Assembly (NCBI GenBank): GCA_936432065.2 | Contig: OW386285.2 | Span: 408,906,547-408,970,546, forward strand | Origin: Rutpela maculata | Lineage: Eukaryota > Arthropoda > Insecta > Coleoptera > Cerambycidae | DNA: 64,000 nt | Direction of reading: 5' to 3' | In this document: positions 10,959 through 22,799 of the stretch, piece by piece | Numbering within the stretch: the stretch's first letter is position 1 | How the letters are laid out: the number at the start of each line of letters is the position of its first letter | The notes under the pieces: generated by a model | The model's database searches: none | What the model saw: the letters and a program-made list of their open reading frames with translations, nothing else | What the model was told of the DNA's origin: nothing | Translations under genes and position numbers: made by a program

Positions 10959-12625
10959 GGGTGTTTCGAAAAGATTGGGACAACGCTTAGCCGTAGATTC
11001 TTGTCATCAAAACAAGTCGATTTAACTCAAAAAGTAGTAGTTTAACTCTTTTCGTTTTCAAGATACAGGGTGGCAAAGTAAAAAAAATGTATTCGTAATT
11101 TGTCGCTATCTTGGAGACTATTATACGTATCTACTGGAAAGTTGGTAACGGCATGTTTTTCAGGTTGCTAATTACAATGGTGATATTGCCGATGCCATAT
11201 TTTATAGATGGCGCTAGTTACAGGACTTTTACGTGACACTTTAAGCCATAACTTTTTTGAGATTAGGTTTTGGACATCGTCTTCTATTATAATCGAAACG
11301 CAATTTCATTTCCTAAAGAAAAGGTGTACTTGTTTAAACGCAATAAAATGCACGCTTTCAGAGAAATACGCGATTTACAACTTTATCACACACCAATTCG
11401 AGGAAATTCAATTGTACCTAAAAGCGGTTTCTTATCTAGTAGGTGTACGTCAAGTATGATTTACTAGTGAAATATTTTGTCGAACTCCTCTATATGTTTC
11501 CTTAAATATATAAGGAATAAAAAACCAGACTGCAACCAACAGCTATTCTCCGGCCTAATGCCCCGCCGAGCGCTGAATTACGAGCTAGATGGAGCCTGTA
11601 ATTTTTGTTGCATGTCGTGGTTTTATAAATCTCGTCATGTACCAAGAGTGAACAAATGCCTCGTTACAGCCGTCTCAGACCTACTTTGCACTGACGAGAG
11701 CCAATAGCTCGAAACTGCAGTCTGCAAGTGGTATGGGGTGGCTGGCACGAGAGCTCCTTTAAATGGGAATAAGTCTTTCGGCTGGTGTCTATTACAATCG
11801 AAACTTAGCGTTTTGTGGCAATACATAAGTTATTGTACTTAACGCGGCCAGGCTTGTAACTCGTAATTCAGCGCTCGGCGGGGCATTAGTCCGGAGAATA
11901 GCTGTTGGTTGCAGTCTGGTTTCTTATTCCTTATATATTTAAGGAAACATATAGAGGAGTTCGACAAAATATTTCACTAGTAAATATTCTGCCCTCTAGA
12001 AGCATATCTACCCCCGTCAAGTATGATGTTTATGATTTTTATTTTACCACCCTGTATCTTGAAAACGAAAATAGTTAGACTGCTACTTTTTCGGTTAAAT
12101 CGACTTGTTTTGATGTCAATAGTCTACGCTAAGCGTTGTCCTAATCTTTTCAAAACACCGGGGGTGTTGTATTTCTTCGAACTGGTGTGTGACAAAGTTG
12201 CAAATCGCGTATTTCTCTGAAAGGATGCATTTTATCGCGTTTAAACAAGTACACCTTTTCTTTAGGAAAATAAGTTGCGTTTCGATTATAATAGAAGACG
12301 ATGTCCAAAACTTAACCTCAAAAAAGTTATGGCTTAAAGTGTCACGTAGAAGTCCTGTAACTAGCGCCATCTATAAAATATGGCATCGGCAATATCACCA
12401 TTGTAATTAGCGACCTGAAAAACATGTCGTTACCAACTTTCAAGTAGATACGCATAATAGTCTCCAAGATAGCGACAAATTACGAATACATTTTTTTTTA
12501 ATTTGCCACCCTGTATCTTGAAAACGAAAAGAGTTAGACCACTACTTTTTGAGTTAAATCGACTTGTTTTGACGTCAAGTATCTACGGCTAAGCGTTGTC
12601 CCAATCTTTTCGAAACACCCTGTAT
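10959..12625. mobile_element. foldback element with GGGTGTTTCG ends
   Basis: Left gggtgtttcgaaaagattgg and right ccaatcttttcgaaacaccc are inverse. The arms extend about 370 bp and include tagatggcgctagttacagg and its complement (about 11209-11228, 12355-12375). A second, inner palindrome lies at 11470-11990. Peptides of 60-85 residues on either strand mirror each other because of the palindrome. Confidence 0.7.
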
Positions 12626-12925
12626 TTAATCGGCACATTTCTAAAACCGTAAATTTTGTTCCTAAAAAAAAGTTCATGCCATTGTGTTAATCATCGAATT
12701 CTGAACAACTTTCAAAATATTCTTCTTCCTTTTTGCCCATCTGTCTCTGTCCTTCCGTCCGACCGTCCGTCTGTTCTGTATGTTTGTCCATCTGACACGT
12801 TTCTTGTGAGCATGGTAAGACAAGACGGAAAAGACTGATTGTATTGAAATTCGCACAGTAAGTTAGTCTTAGCTAGAGGAAGAACCCCATTGTTTTTGGC
12901 AGTAGGTGTAAAAATTATGAAAGAT
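12620..12925. repeat. dispersed repeat with CCGTCCGTC run (inverse copy at 32700-32930)
   Basis: aatcggcacatttctaaaac, ttctgaacaactttcaaaat, the gtccgaccgtccgtctg run and gaagaacccc(at)tg all reappear in inverse order at 32700-32930. Unassigned repeat, no ORF. Confidence 0.65.
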
Positions 12926-14139
12926 TTTAAGGAAAACATGCACATAAAATGTGTTGCAACCTTTGATAGAATTCTACAAATACAAAATACTGCAATTTAT
13001 AGTGACGAACGTTTCCCTGATCAAGATGGCATCATTGGGAGATAGTTGAAATTACAAATGCAGCAATTGCATCTATAGAATGAACTTATTTCCAAGAAAC
13101 TGCGAAAGTTATACTATAAAATATTAACAATTATATATACAATAATCTGATGATGAGTTGTTTACATTTGGTATTTTAATTTCACTAATATAGAAAACAT
13201 TATTCTAACTGATTGTGGCATATGCTATACTATTGTCAATTTGGTTATCGAGCTCTTACAATATCCCTTGCTTTTATCAAAATGATAAAAAAAAAACAAT
13301 TGTTCTAATGCATTTACATGCCAAACTAATGTTCTAAAAATAACATTCACTCGAAACAACTTTAGATCTAAATAATTATTCTGTGTTTCATATGAGATAA
13401 TATCAAAATATCTAAATACAGAAATTTTTGCGGACAACCATATATCCACCATAAGATCCACCATAAATTCGGCCCTTGTAACTAACGTTATTTAAGAACG
13501 GATTTTGAAATTTAAAAACCGATTTAAAGGTTTTTTCCAATCCTACAGCTCTATCAAATATTGGAAGTAGGTTTTAAATGGTGAACTAAAAATGGAGTAA
13601 GTTTTCTTGTTACTTATTTCGAAACTAGTGATGGACGATATATCACGAAGTGTGATTTAATCACTGATATTAAAAAAGCACAGGTAACGACTGTTATTAT
13701 AGTTGGTAAGAAAGCGTGACGTGATCACGACTTTCCGTATTTCTTTCCTTTGCCGTTGTCTTTATACCTATACTCGACATCCAGAATTCGATTATTTACC
13801 GTAAAAGACACGACATCGCGCTACCGTTGTACAAAATTGTATAGAAGATTGTATAAAATTTGATAACTATTTAAATGGGAGAAATACTTGCTCTCTATTA
13901 AATAAAATATATTCCATTAAATAATAACAAATAAGAACTATATAAGTAAACATTATATTCATTAGTTAATTGGTACATTTGTATTAAAATCCGACGCTCA
14001 TTAAAAAAGGTTTCAACACTATTATAAACAATAACCCAGCAAAAATTAAAGTCGCTGGTCAAGTTGTCAACCTCAATATAAACTAGAAATTTACTGATTC
14101 TTCCGAAATGTTTGTTTGTATAAATTTACAAAAATATCA

Positions 14140-14736
14140 TATTAGGAAGTTCCATTCAAAACTTGGCGCTTTTGCTTTATCACCAATCCATAAATCAGGT
14201 AAGTTGGATAAGCACATCATATGTGTCCCAGGATAGATGTAACAAGAGGTGTAATGGACCAAAAATTTTGGAATTTTGGAATGGTATTTGGGGATTGAGT
14301 CCTGCTTGTTGTAAAACTGAAGTATACCAAAAATGACTTGATTTGGTGTTCTACAGGGTGTTTTATAAGCAAAGTTGTAAAATTCACCACTAATAAAGTA
14401 CCTTTATTTTTCAAAATATGAAAAAATTCCACTAAGAAAAGTTATTTAGAATGCAATTTTATACCTATATACCAAATTTCAGGAATATAAAATTATTTTT
14501 TTGAAACTTCCCATTTTTTCAATAAATTGGTATTTTATTTTGAACCATTCAATTAAAACTGCATAGAAATTATTTCTTGTGAATATTTAAAGTTATGTAG
14601 AAGCTAAAAGTAGGCTACGAGAAAAGCAGCGGATACACGTTTATCATTTATTATTGACATATCTGTCAAACGTAGTCAATATTATTCTCAATTTCTGTTT
14701 CAAATTAACGAACCAAGCATAAAAAATTAAGCGAAA
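14140..14736 (+). other. 5' flank of the mariner-like transposase
   Basis: AT-rich, with a possible element end ctacagggtgttttataag at 14352. The stretch before the start codon (14640-14736) has no ATG in frame upstream of 14737. No promoter motif I would defend. Confidence 0.3.
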
Positions 14737-15789
14737 ATGGTACTCACAGTGCGTGAAAAAATTTATATTATGCCATGCTACGGAATTGGCGGTGAAAACT
14801 CGCTAAGAGAAGTGGTAAGCCAATTTAATCTGAAATTTCCAAACACTGCTTTGTCACGTACTCAGGCTATGAGAATAATTAAAAATTTTCTGGCTACTGG
14901 TAGTGTTCTTAACATGAAAAGAAAAATAAAAGCATATGATGAAGACAAAGTTGGGGCTATTATAGCTCATGCCTCTGTTATAGAAAATCCTAGGATGCCA
15001 CTAAGAGAGAGATCAGCTCTTATTAATATTAGCAAGTCTGAACTCCAAAGAATTTACAAGGCAAAGAAAATTAGGGCATATAAAACAAATTATAAACATA
15101 CGCTTGAAGAGGGAAATGACGGCCGTAGGTTGGATTTTTGTTTGACCATTGGAGAAAAAATCATGGAAGAGAGATTTTTTCATCATTTCATAATTTTCTC
15201 AGATGAATCCACATTCACAACCAATGGTGTTGTTTCATCTCAGAATTGTCGGTTTTGGGCTTCTGAAAATCCAAATTTTAGAATTCATTGTAGAAGACAA
15301 TATTATAAAAAAGTGAATATGTGGTGTGCCGTCTCTTATCACGTTGGAGTATTTGGACCTTATTTCATTGAGGGAAGGTTAATCCAGCACACTTATTTAC
15401 AGCTTCTTGAAAGATTTTCTGAAGAACATTTAAATATTTTAAGAGATATGCCTTTAGTTCATTTTCAACATGATGGGTGCCCTGGCAACTCCACAGAAAT
15501 GGTTAATTGGTGATTGAATTTAAATTTTGGAGAAAATTGGATTGCCAGGAATGGACCGATCAAGTGGCCGGCGAGATCCCCAGACCTATCAATATTGGAT
15601 TTCTTTTTGTGGGGTCGCCTCAAGCAGTTGGTTTACGCTGAACCACTTCCTAACGATGTAGCGGTATTGAAGCAGAGAATTACAAATGCCGTAAACTCCA
15701 TACCGTCAGATCATATTCGAAACAGTTTTAAGGACTTCAGGCGAAGGATCGAAATGTGTGTGGATGTGGGTGGTAGCTACGTCGAATAA
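14737..15789 (+). pseudogene. Tc1/mariner-superfamily DDE transposase with one in-frame stop
   Basis: The reading frame runs 351 codons from ATG at 14737 to TAA, broken only by TGA at 15511-15513. Residues 1-115 resemble the helix-turn-helix region (LREVVSQFN, TGSVLN, ISKSELQRIYKAKKI). The catalytic domain has D156 (FSDEST), D246 (HDGCPGN) and, beyond the stop, D283 (WPARSPDLSILDFFLWG). The last two aspartates are 36 residues apart, the spacing of the mariner/Tc group. Length (~350 aa) is normal for a full transposase. The enzyme would cut and paste the element at TA sites, but the stop lies between the second and third catalytic residues, so the product would be dead unless read through. Clear TIRs were not found: the left end may be near 14353 (cagggtgttttataagcaaa), without a matching right end. 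Confidence 0.88.
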
Positions 15790-16399
15790 TAAAAAAATTG
15801 TAAACATTGTTTTGTATTGGTCAATAATTAATTTGTTTGTGAATCTGTTATGTTTTTGATATTTATAACTTGTTATAATTTTTAAACCTCATTAATCTTC
15901 TGTTAGTAATTGTTTCTTGTTTTACAATTAGTTCGATTAACATTATACCTTCTTACATCTCGTATATTCAATTTTTTATTTACCAATAGCCTACTTTTTG
16001 AGATGATTAACATTTGTTCCTACACAACTTTAATTATGAATTCAACTCTTAATGGGAAATAGAAACTAAAATTTTTTTTCTATTTGAGGTTAACGCGCGC
16101 GCCGATCGGAAGTTTCGTCTGCCAGCGTAATTGGGGTATGTGAAGTACATATACTAACTACCTATGCGGACAGATATCGATAATCATTCGATTAAAAAAT
16201 AAATGCCTCCCCCCTCTCTATCCTCCCACCATACCAAAAAGTTTCAGAGAGATTACCGACTGGCAGACGGTAAGCATTCGTCGTCGAATTTGCACGATAT
16301 TTCTTAGGGGTATACGGATTACAAAAAAAGGATTCTGTCTGATCGTGAGCTTTAAAGGGTTAGTAAACCGCCAAAGTTGTCAAATAAACAATCGCAACA

Positions 16400-16640
16400 A
16401 GGCACTCCCAGTTTGATTTTTTATAATGAATTATTGTCAGTGGTTTGTATGTGGCGACATCTAGAAATGCATAAACTCATCTAAAATGACATCACCAATA
16501 ACTCACGTCTCAACATGACGTCATTATTCATCATAATATGACGTTACTGAGACGTCATCATTTCGTCACCTGACGTCGGCAACCAATGTTACCAAAAAAA
16601 TAACGTCAAAATGACTTCAGTAAACTGCTTGAGCAGATAT
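16400..16640. repeat. repeat with TGACGTCA sites, shared with 61980-62460
   Basis: gtcagtggtttgtatgtggc and the following catctag recur at 61985-62025. acatgacgtcattattcatc, gagacgtcatcatttcgtca and related CRE-like motifs resemble the core of the 62238-62932 element. TGACGTCA is perfect at 16516-16523. Confidence 0.55.
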
Positions 16641-17160
16641 TTAAAAAAATCACACACTTTTGTGGACTACAGAAAACACTTTTCATGGCACTACAGATTT
16701 TTATACCTTTTTTCATTTATGAAATTAACTTTTTGTATTGTTACAGTTGGTTGCGGTTCTCGGGTCTGAGATATCATCTTAGACTGATCTTAGACGGTTT
16801 TAGTGATAAGGCTGCTGTTTGTGATGAAAGGACCCCCAGAAACCTTATGGAAATTGACTCTCAGTCGAATTTTCTGAAATTTGGATGTGTTGAAGTTTTT
16901 GCTTTTTTGAGCAACAGTTATCATGGGCACAGGTCTCGGCTATGACTGCTTTTCAAGTTATGAGGGCTTGAACGTCACAATAAGCATAAAAATCTGGGGG
17001 AGCGAAGATAGCAATTTTTTATCAATCCTCCATATTAACCTCCCCACAATAAAATTGTGAGAGGTTACTGGTTACTGCATTTAGTCCAAAATCGAAAATT
17101 GAGATAATATCAAATCTTTACGTTTTGAGGTCCCATTAACCCAAAAAAGTGGTTTTTAAA

Positions 17161-17222
17161 AAATGTCTGTGTATGTATGTGCGTGTGTGTGTATGTATGT
17201 GCGTGTGTGTGTATGTATGTTA
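17161..17222. repeat. (GT/GTAT)n microsatellite
   Basis: gtgtatgtatgtgcgtgtgt is repeated about three times. It precedes a tagcacgatagcggcgac segment, as similar CTGT/GTGT runs precede conserved segments in other repeats of this window. Confidence 0.85.
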
Positions 17223-17559
17223 GCACGATAGCGGCGACGGTACTAAACGGATTCGGATGAAACTTTGGATGAGGGTTTCTTTAGTGCTCCAGAAGATCTG
17301 AAAAGGTTTTGGTTGAGATCGGATTACGTTTAGTGCCGTTTTGGTACAACAAGTTGTTTATTTTATGATTACTTACAATTTGTAATCGAACCATTGAAAA
17401 GCAGTAAAAATTCCAATTTCAACGATATATCACACTTGCACCCTTTCGTTTTGGTTTCCGTTAAAAAAATTAAAAAGAATTCGTTATATGTGCACACATG
17501 ACAGCATCCAAAAAATATTATTGGTATTTTTGTTAGGGGAAAACGTATTTTACCATATG

Positions 17560-17800
17560 TCAAAAATATTTGGGTTGGTAACCTTTGTGAATTTTGATTT
17601 ATAGGTTATGATACGTGACGTCACAGCTAACCTGAAAAATATATATTTCTTAAGATTTAAGAATATTACGTAGCTATTATTAAAATTTCTGCCCGGTTCC
17701 CGTACTTTCAACTAAAATCTAATACAGTGTAATGTTTATGAAGTTCTAAATATTTTGTCCTAATAAAATAGGACTCTTTTTGTAGGTTGGAAATCTCACC
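17560..17800. repeat. dispersed repeat, inverse copy at 50730-50960
   Basis: gtgacgtcacagctaacct, tttcttaagatttaagaat, ttcataaacattacact (complement) and tcctaataaaata occur in inverse order at 50730-50960. No coding capacity. Confidence 0.7.
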
Positions 17801-19199
17801 TGTAATTCAATAATCAACAATTAGGCAATCTAAACCACGTGACTTCCAACTTTGCGTCGCGGTCAAACATTTGTTGATAGTAGTTAAACGTTTGTCAAAA
17901 CAGTTTGTGTTTTTCAGTCGGCCTGACTAAATATCTTGAAATTTTAACAACATAGTATTTTGTGTGGATTGTGGCAAGGCGTTTTTGATTGTTTTCAAGT
18001 AATAAACTTTATTTAATTATGCAAGTGAGTGTTGGAAAATCAAGATGGAAAATCGAGATGTAAAAACGATGGACGGTGTTAGATCATCCCTTTTGATCGC
18101 GGCTATCCGTCTTTGACGTCGCTTTCTCGACAGATCATTTATATGAGGGAAATATTTAGAATTCACGACGGTAAAATCTAACCGTGTCATGATTTCCACG
18201 ACGTCCACAACCCACTGCTATGCACATATCAGGCATTTTTTCCAATGATAGCCAAAAATATTATCACGAAAAAATCTAATAAGGCACATTAAACAATTCT
18301 TTACAAAAAACTCATATTAAAAACCTTTAAAACGCAAAAACTACATGAAAAAATGCTGCACTGGTCACAAACCAACCCAAATATTTTTGACAATGTCAAG
18401 ACTCAGTTGGTTTTTTAAAGGTAATAATTGTTTATAGCCGTGTTCGGATATTACGTCTGATTGATGGGATGCGTCACAATCGTTCATTTAATGCAAATCG
18501 AGCTAACCGAGCTAAATCTGAAACGTTCGAATATTACAAAATAAAGGACTCGACGAAGCTCGACTTGCTCGGGCCTTTTTGATCGTGCAGGAAGATTTTA
18601 ATTTGACGCATACGTAGTCCGCTTGAACTGTCCATAATGTTATTGACTCGTTGAGGTTAGAGTGTCATTTGGGCTGAATTCTGTATTATTTTTATTCGCT
18701 ATTCAATGTTCTACAAAATCTTCGAAACGTTATCTGTTAATACCCTTATAATATCCGGCAATTGATTAACATGCATCATAAACAAATGAGAGGTTATGTT
18801 TTAACAGATTGCTTGTAGTCCACTTCAGTTCGTTCGATATTTGTCCATGAAATAAATGGCTCCAAAGTCACGTGTAATTTATCTGTTTGCTCAATGCCTC
18901 TGATTTCCGATGTAATATCCAAACACAGCTAGCTGATTTGGATCCACCGTGTGGGGAGGTTCCAGCCGCTTCCAGTAGCTGCCGATTTTTTTTCTTCCTT
19001 TTACATCGTATAAATTATTTTCAGTGGAAAAATAGCTTTATTCATATATTTCAAGAAAGCAGACCAGAACCCGATATAGATAGGGGCTGACGGGGTAGCA
19101 ATCCACAAAAAGTAAAATATTCTTTTTGTAAATCTTTAATATCGTTTGTGCATATATTTCAAGAAAACACAACATAATCCGATATAGGCAGGGAGCTGA

Positions 19200-19355
19200 C
19201 AGGGTATCAATCAATCAATCAATCAATAATTTATTCACGTAAAAGATTATTACATGAATACGTCAATATGTATATCACTTATACATACTACAGCATATAA
19301 TAATATATATTACAGCAATATATCTTAATACAATACATTCTATCAGTTATAGTAA
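19200..19355 (-). mobile_element. probable LINE 3' end with (TTGA)n tail
   Basis: Reading the minus strand, the sequence ends gtgaataaattattgattga and continues as repeated TTGA units (19202-19225). AATAAA plus a short tandem tail is the usual end of Jockey/CR1-type retrotransposons. The 19358-21220 foldback is inserted just upstream in that orientation; the continuation at 21223-21700 may be more of the same 3'UTR. Confidence 0.45.
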
Positions 19356-19357
19356 TA

Positions 19358-21220
19358 CAGGGTGATTCTTTTAAGGCGACCATTAGAATATTTAGCACTT
19401 GCAGATGAGATAACCATTTGAGATTTGGTAACCTACCCTAGTCGACCATTGCGAGTCCGAAAATAATAATTTCAAAATGGCGGCACTTCCGTCGATACCA
19501 ACTTGCTTATTTTAAATGGAACACCGTATATATTTTCGACTTTTCGAAATGATCATAAAATTCTGAGTTAAAACATGTAGCACATCCTATACCTAAACCG
19601 AGCAGTTTCGGAGATATTTGACATTTTATAAAAAATTTGACAGGTGCAACGGTTTGAAAGAACCGTTATAACTTTCTTCGTGTAGGAGATCCTTATTTGC
19701 TCTTTAATGCGTAGAAAGAACACAAGATGAGCTACTTTCTTCAAAAAAAATAGATTCCAAAATATTATACCAAGTGTTTTATTTTTCTCGTTGCATTTTG
19801 TCAAATTCAAACCTCACAAACTTTTTTATTTCAAATGGAACACCTTGTATTTTTTACACCAAATTATGTTAAATTAAATTCTCTTTTTTCTAGTATAAGC
19901 ATTGTAGGGGTTAAAGTTACAACTTTTCGAAATATCGGCGATTTTTTTAAATGTCAAAGAATTTTTAGTAAAGATTGCCATCAACTTACCCATGATTAGA
20001 AACAATCACTAATGTTAATCATTATTTTATGTCAAAAAATGTCAGCACTTTTAAATTACACCCACGAAGACTTTTAGATTTGTTTATTATTTATGGAGAA
20101 TGTGAAAAAGTAATAATACCAAGAACATGTAACACATATTTGCTAATCGATATCCACTTTATTGTTTCAATTGTTTCATAGGCTTCTACGTTTTTTTGGA
20201 TAAATTATAATTTTCAACAAAAGCTTGCGAGATATTCAAAAAGTACATGTGTTAGATATAGGACATGCTGATATAAGTCAACCTCAAATTTAATTCTACA
20301 TCGATTGCCATAATAAAATTTGGCACGTGCCATTTGACAAAGCCAAATATTCTAAAATTATCCAATATGCGTTTTACAGTGTATGGTGGATGGTTTCTGT
20401 TCTTGTGGGTATCGAGTAGCAAATGTATTACATGTTCTTGGTATCACTTTATCACATTCTGCATAAATAATAAACAAACCTAAAAGTCTTCGTGGGTGTA
20501 ATTTAAACGTGCTGGCGTTTTTTAACATAAAATAATGACTGACATTAATGATTGTTTCTAATCATGGGTAAGTTGAAGGCAATTTTTATTAAAAATTTTT
20601 GGACATTAAGAAAATCGCCAATATTTCGAAAAGTTGTAACTTTAACCCCTACAATGCTTATACTAGAAAAAAGGGAATTTAACTTAATATAATTTGATGT
20701 AAAAAAATACAGGGTGTTCCATTTGAAATAAAAAAGTTTTTGAGGTTTGAATTTGACAAAATGTAACGTGAAAAATAAAACACATGGTACACTATTTTGG
20801 AATCTATTTTTTTTTTTTTTTTTGGAGAGAGTAGCTCATCTTGTGTTCTTTCTACGTACCAAAGAGCAAATAAGGATCTCCTACACGAAGAAAGTTATAA
20901 CGGTTCTTGCAAACCGTTTGCACCTATCAAATTTTTTATAAAATGTCAAATATCTCCGAAACTGCTCGGTTTAGGTATAGGGTGTGCTACATGTTTTGAC
21001 TCAGAATTTTATGATCATTTCGAAAAGTCGAAAATATATAGGGTGTTCTATTTAAAATAAGCAAGTTGGTATCGACTTCCGGTATTTCCGGAAGTGGCCA
21101 TTTTGAAATTATTATTTTCGGACCCGCAATGGTCGACTATGGTAGGGTACCAAATCTCAAATGTCTATCTCATCTGCAAGTGGGAAATATTCTAATGGCC
21201 GCCTTAAAAGAATCACCCTG
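19358..21220. mobile_element. TA-flanked foldback element (CAGGGTGATTC ends)
   Basis: The ends are CAGGGTGATTCTTTTAAGGC and its complement, with TA at 19356-19357 and 21221-21222. The whole 1.86 kb is a long palindrome: for instance cttcgtgggtgtaattt near 20490 mirrors aaattacacccacgaag near 20060, and the 'ccgaaactgctcggttta' block occurs on both arms. It carries no transposase, so it would have depended on a trans-acting Tc1/mariner-like enzyme (inference from the TA duplication). Confidence 0.78.
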
Positions 21221-22799
21221 TATATGAAATAAATAACAAATAATAAATTAAATTAAAACACATAATGTCATAAAATGATAAAAATTTTCTATCATAGTCG
21301 ATTAGTATCAAATATCATATAAATATAACAAGATGGCATAGGTTAGAAGTGATGCAGTACATAACTGCTCAAAATTTTGCTTACAAATTATCTTCTAAGA
21401 ATTCTTGTAGTCATATTACTGACTACAAGCTCCTTGAAGTACCCCCTGTACTTTACCCAATTTGCAAATGCTATTAAATTCTTATTTCTTATTTCTAGAT
21501 CTCTGGATCTTCTGGATCTTTTCGGGATCTCGGAATCTCCCAGCGACTCGGTCCAGCACACTTCTATCGTTATAAATAGACCGAAATGGCGTAGTAAAGG
21601 ACCGAGACCTATTCTTTCACGTTTTTTTTGCAGTTTTTTTTCCAAAATATTGTATGTCAATTCATAGTGTATTAGCCGATGATATTCATGGCCTGGGGGA
21701 TATTTTATTTGGTTAAACCGTTGCTACCGGTTGGCGCCTTATGAGAAATTTGTCTTAACCCGTATGGCAGTCAACGTGTTAACCATTTTCGGTGAAAAAA
21801 AGTTGCAAAAAGAATATTTTACTTTTTATGGATTGCTAGCCCCTACCTAGATCCTAGATTTTGTTGTTTTCTTGAAATATATCTATATAACTATTATTCC
21901 AACGAAAATGGTTAATGCACAAACGATATTAAAAAAGTTACAAAAAGAATATTTTACTTTTTGTGAATAGCTACCCCGTCGGCCCCTATCTATATCGGAT
22001 TTTGTTCTGCTTTCTTGAAATATGTGAATAAAGCTATTTTTCCACTGAAAATAATTTATATGACGTAAGAGGAAGAAAAATATTGAGAACTGATAAAAAG
22101 ATTGCTATCTTCGCTCCGCCAAATTTTTATGCTTATTGTGATGTTCAAGCCCTCATAACTTGAAAAGCAGTCATAGCCGAGACTTGTGCCCATGAGAACC
22201 TTTGCTCAAAAAACACAAAAACTGCAACATTCAAATTTCAGAAAATTCGACTGAGAGCCAATTTCCATAAGGTTTGTGGGGGTTCCTTTATTATTTTTTT
22301 ATATAACCGTTGAGTATAGACTCTTCAATCAACGATATAACGAACACCGATTTTTTTTTTATTTAAGCGCGAAATCATGATATACTGGGGCCGAGACTAG
22401 ATATACGTATTTTACCGGAAAAAATAGTTTTCCATTATAATAACGAAATAAAAATAACAAATGCTTCGGAACTTCATTTTTAAAACTTTGGCGTCCGATA
22501 CAAACGTGATTGTCAATTGTAACGTTTTTTTTTTTTTGTTATAACCAATACTGTAGAGAATTTGACATTTTCCCAAAAATATATGTATAGTGTCTTGACC
22601 TATGTCGCTTGATTTATAAGATATTGATGAAAAAGCATGAAAGGTACCATTACTTTGTTGCTATTCTACCCGAAGAAAAAAGGGTATGATGCTCTAAAAT
22701 AATTCCATTTTTTATTACAGCGATCTGTGAAGACTAATGCCAGATATAAATATTTTATAAGCTTACTCTACATGAAATGGAAAATATGTCAATATAATT

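Larger units (their letters stand above)
16826..22290. repeat. large inverted repeat enclosing other insertions
   Basis: The left arm 16826-17035 (ccttatggaaattgactctc, gactgcttttcaagttatga, gggcttgaacgtcacaataa) is inverse to 22085-22290. A second matched pair is 18990-19130 against 21930-22075 (ttcaagaaagcagaccagaa / ttctgctttcttgaaa). The 19358-21220 foldback and a LINE 3' end sit between. No transposase. Confidence 0.65.

Noticed and set aside
11208..12370. Paired 65-84-residue frames on opposite strands with nearly the same peptide
   Set aside because: They are the two arms of the 10959-12625 foldback read from each side.
18017..18208. 63-residue minus-strand frame with a basic stretch (RKRRQRRIAAIKRDD)
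   Set aside because: Looks coding at first sight, but there is no homologue I can name, no splice partner and no repeat copy; too weak to annotate.
21388..21667. 90-96-residue overlapping frames on both strands
   Set aside because: Low-complexity aggatcc-like runs explain the openness. It may be LINE 3'UTR, but no LINE motif was found.
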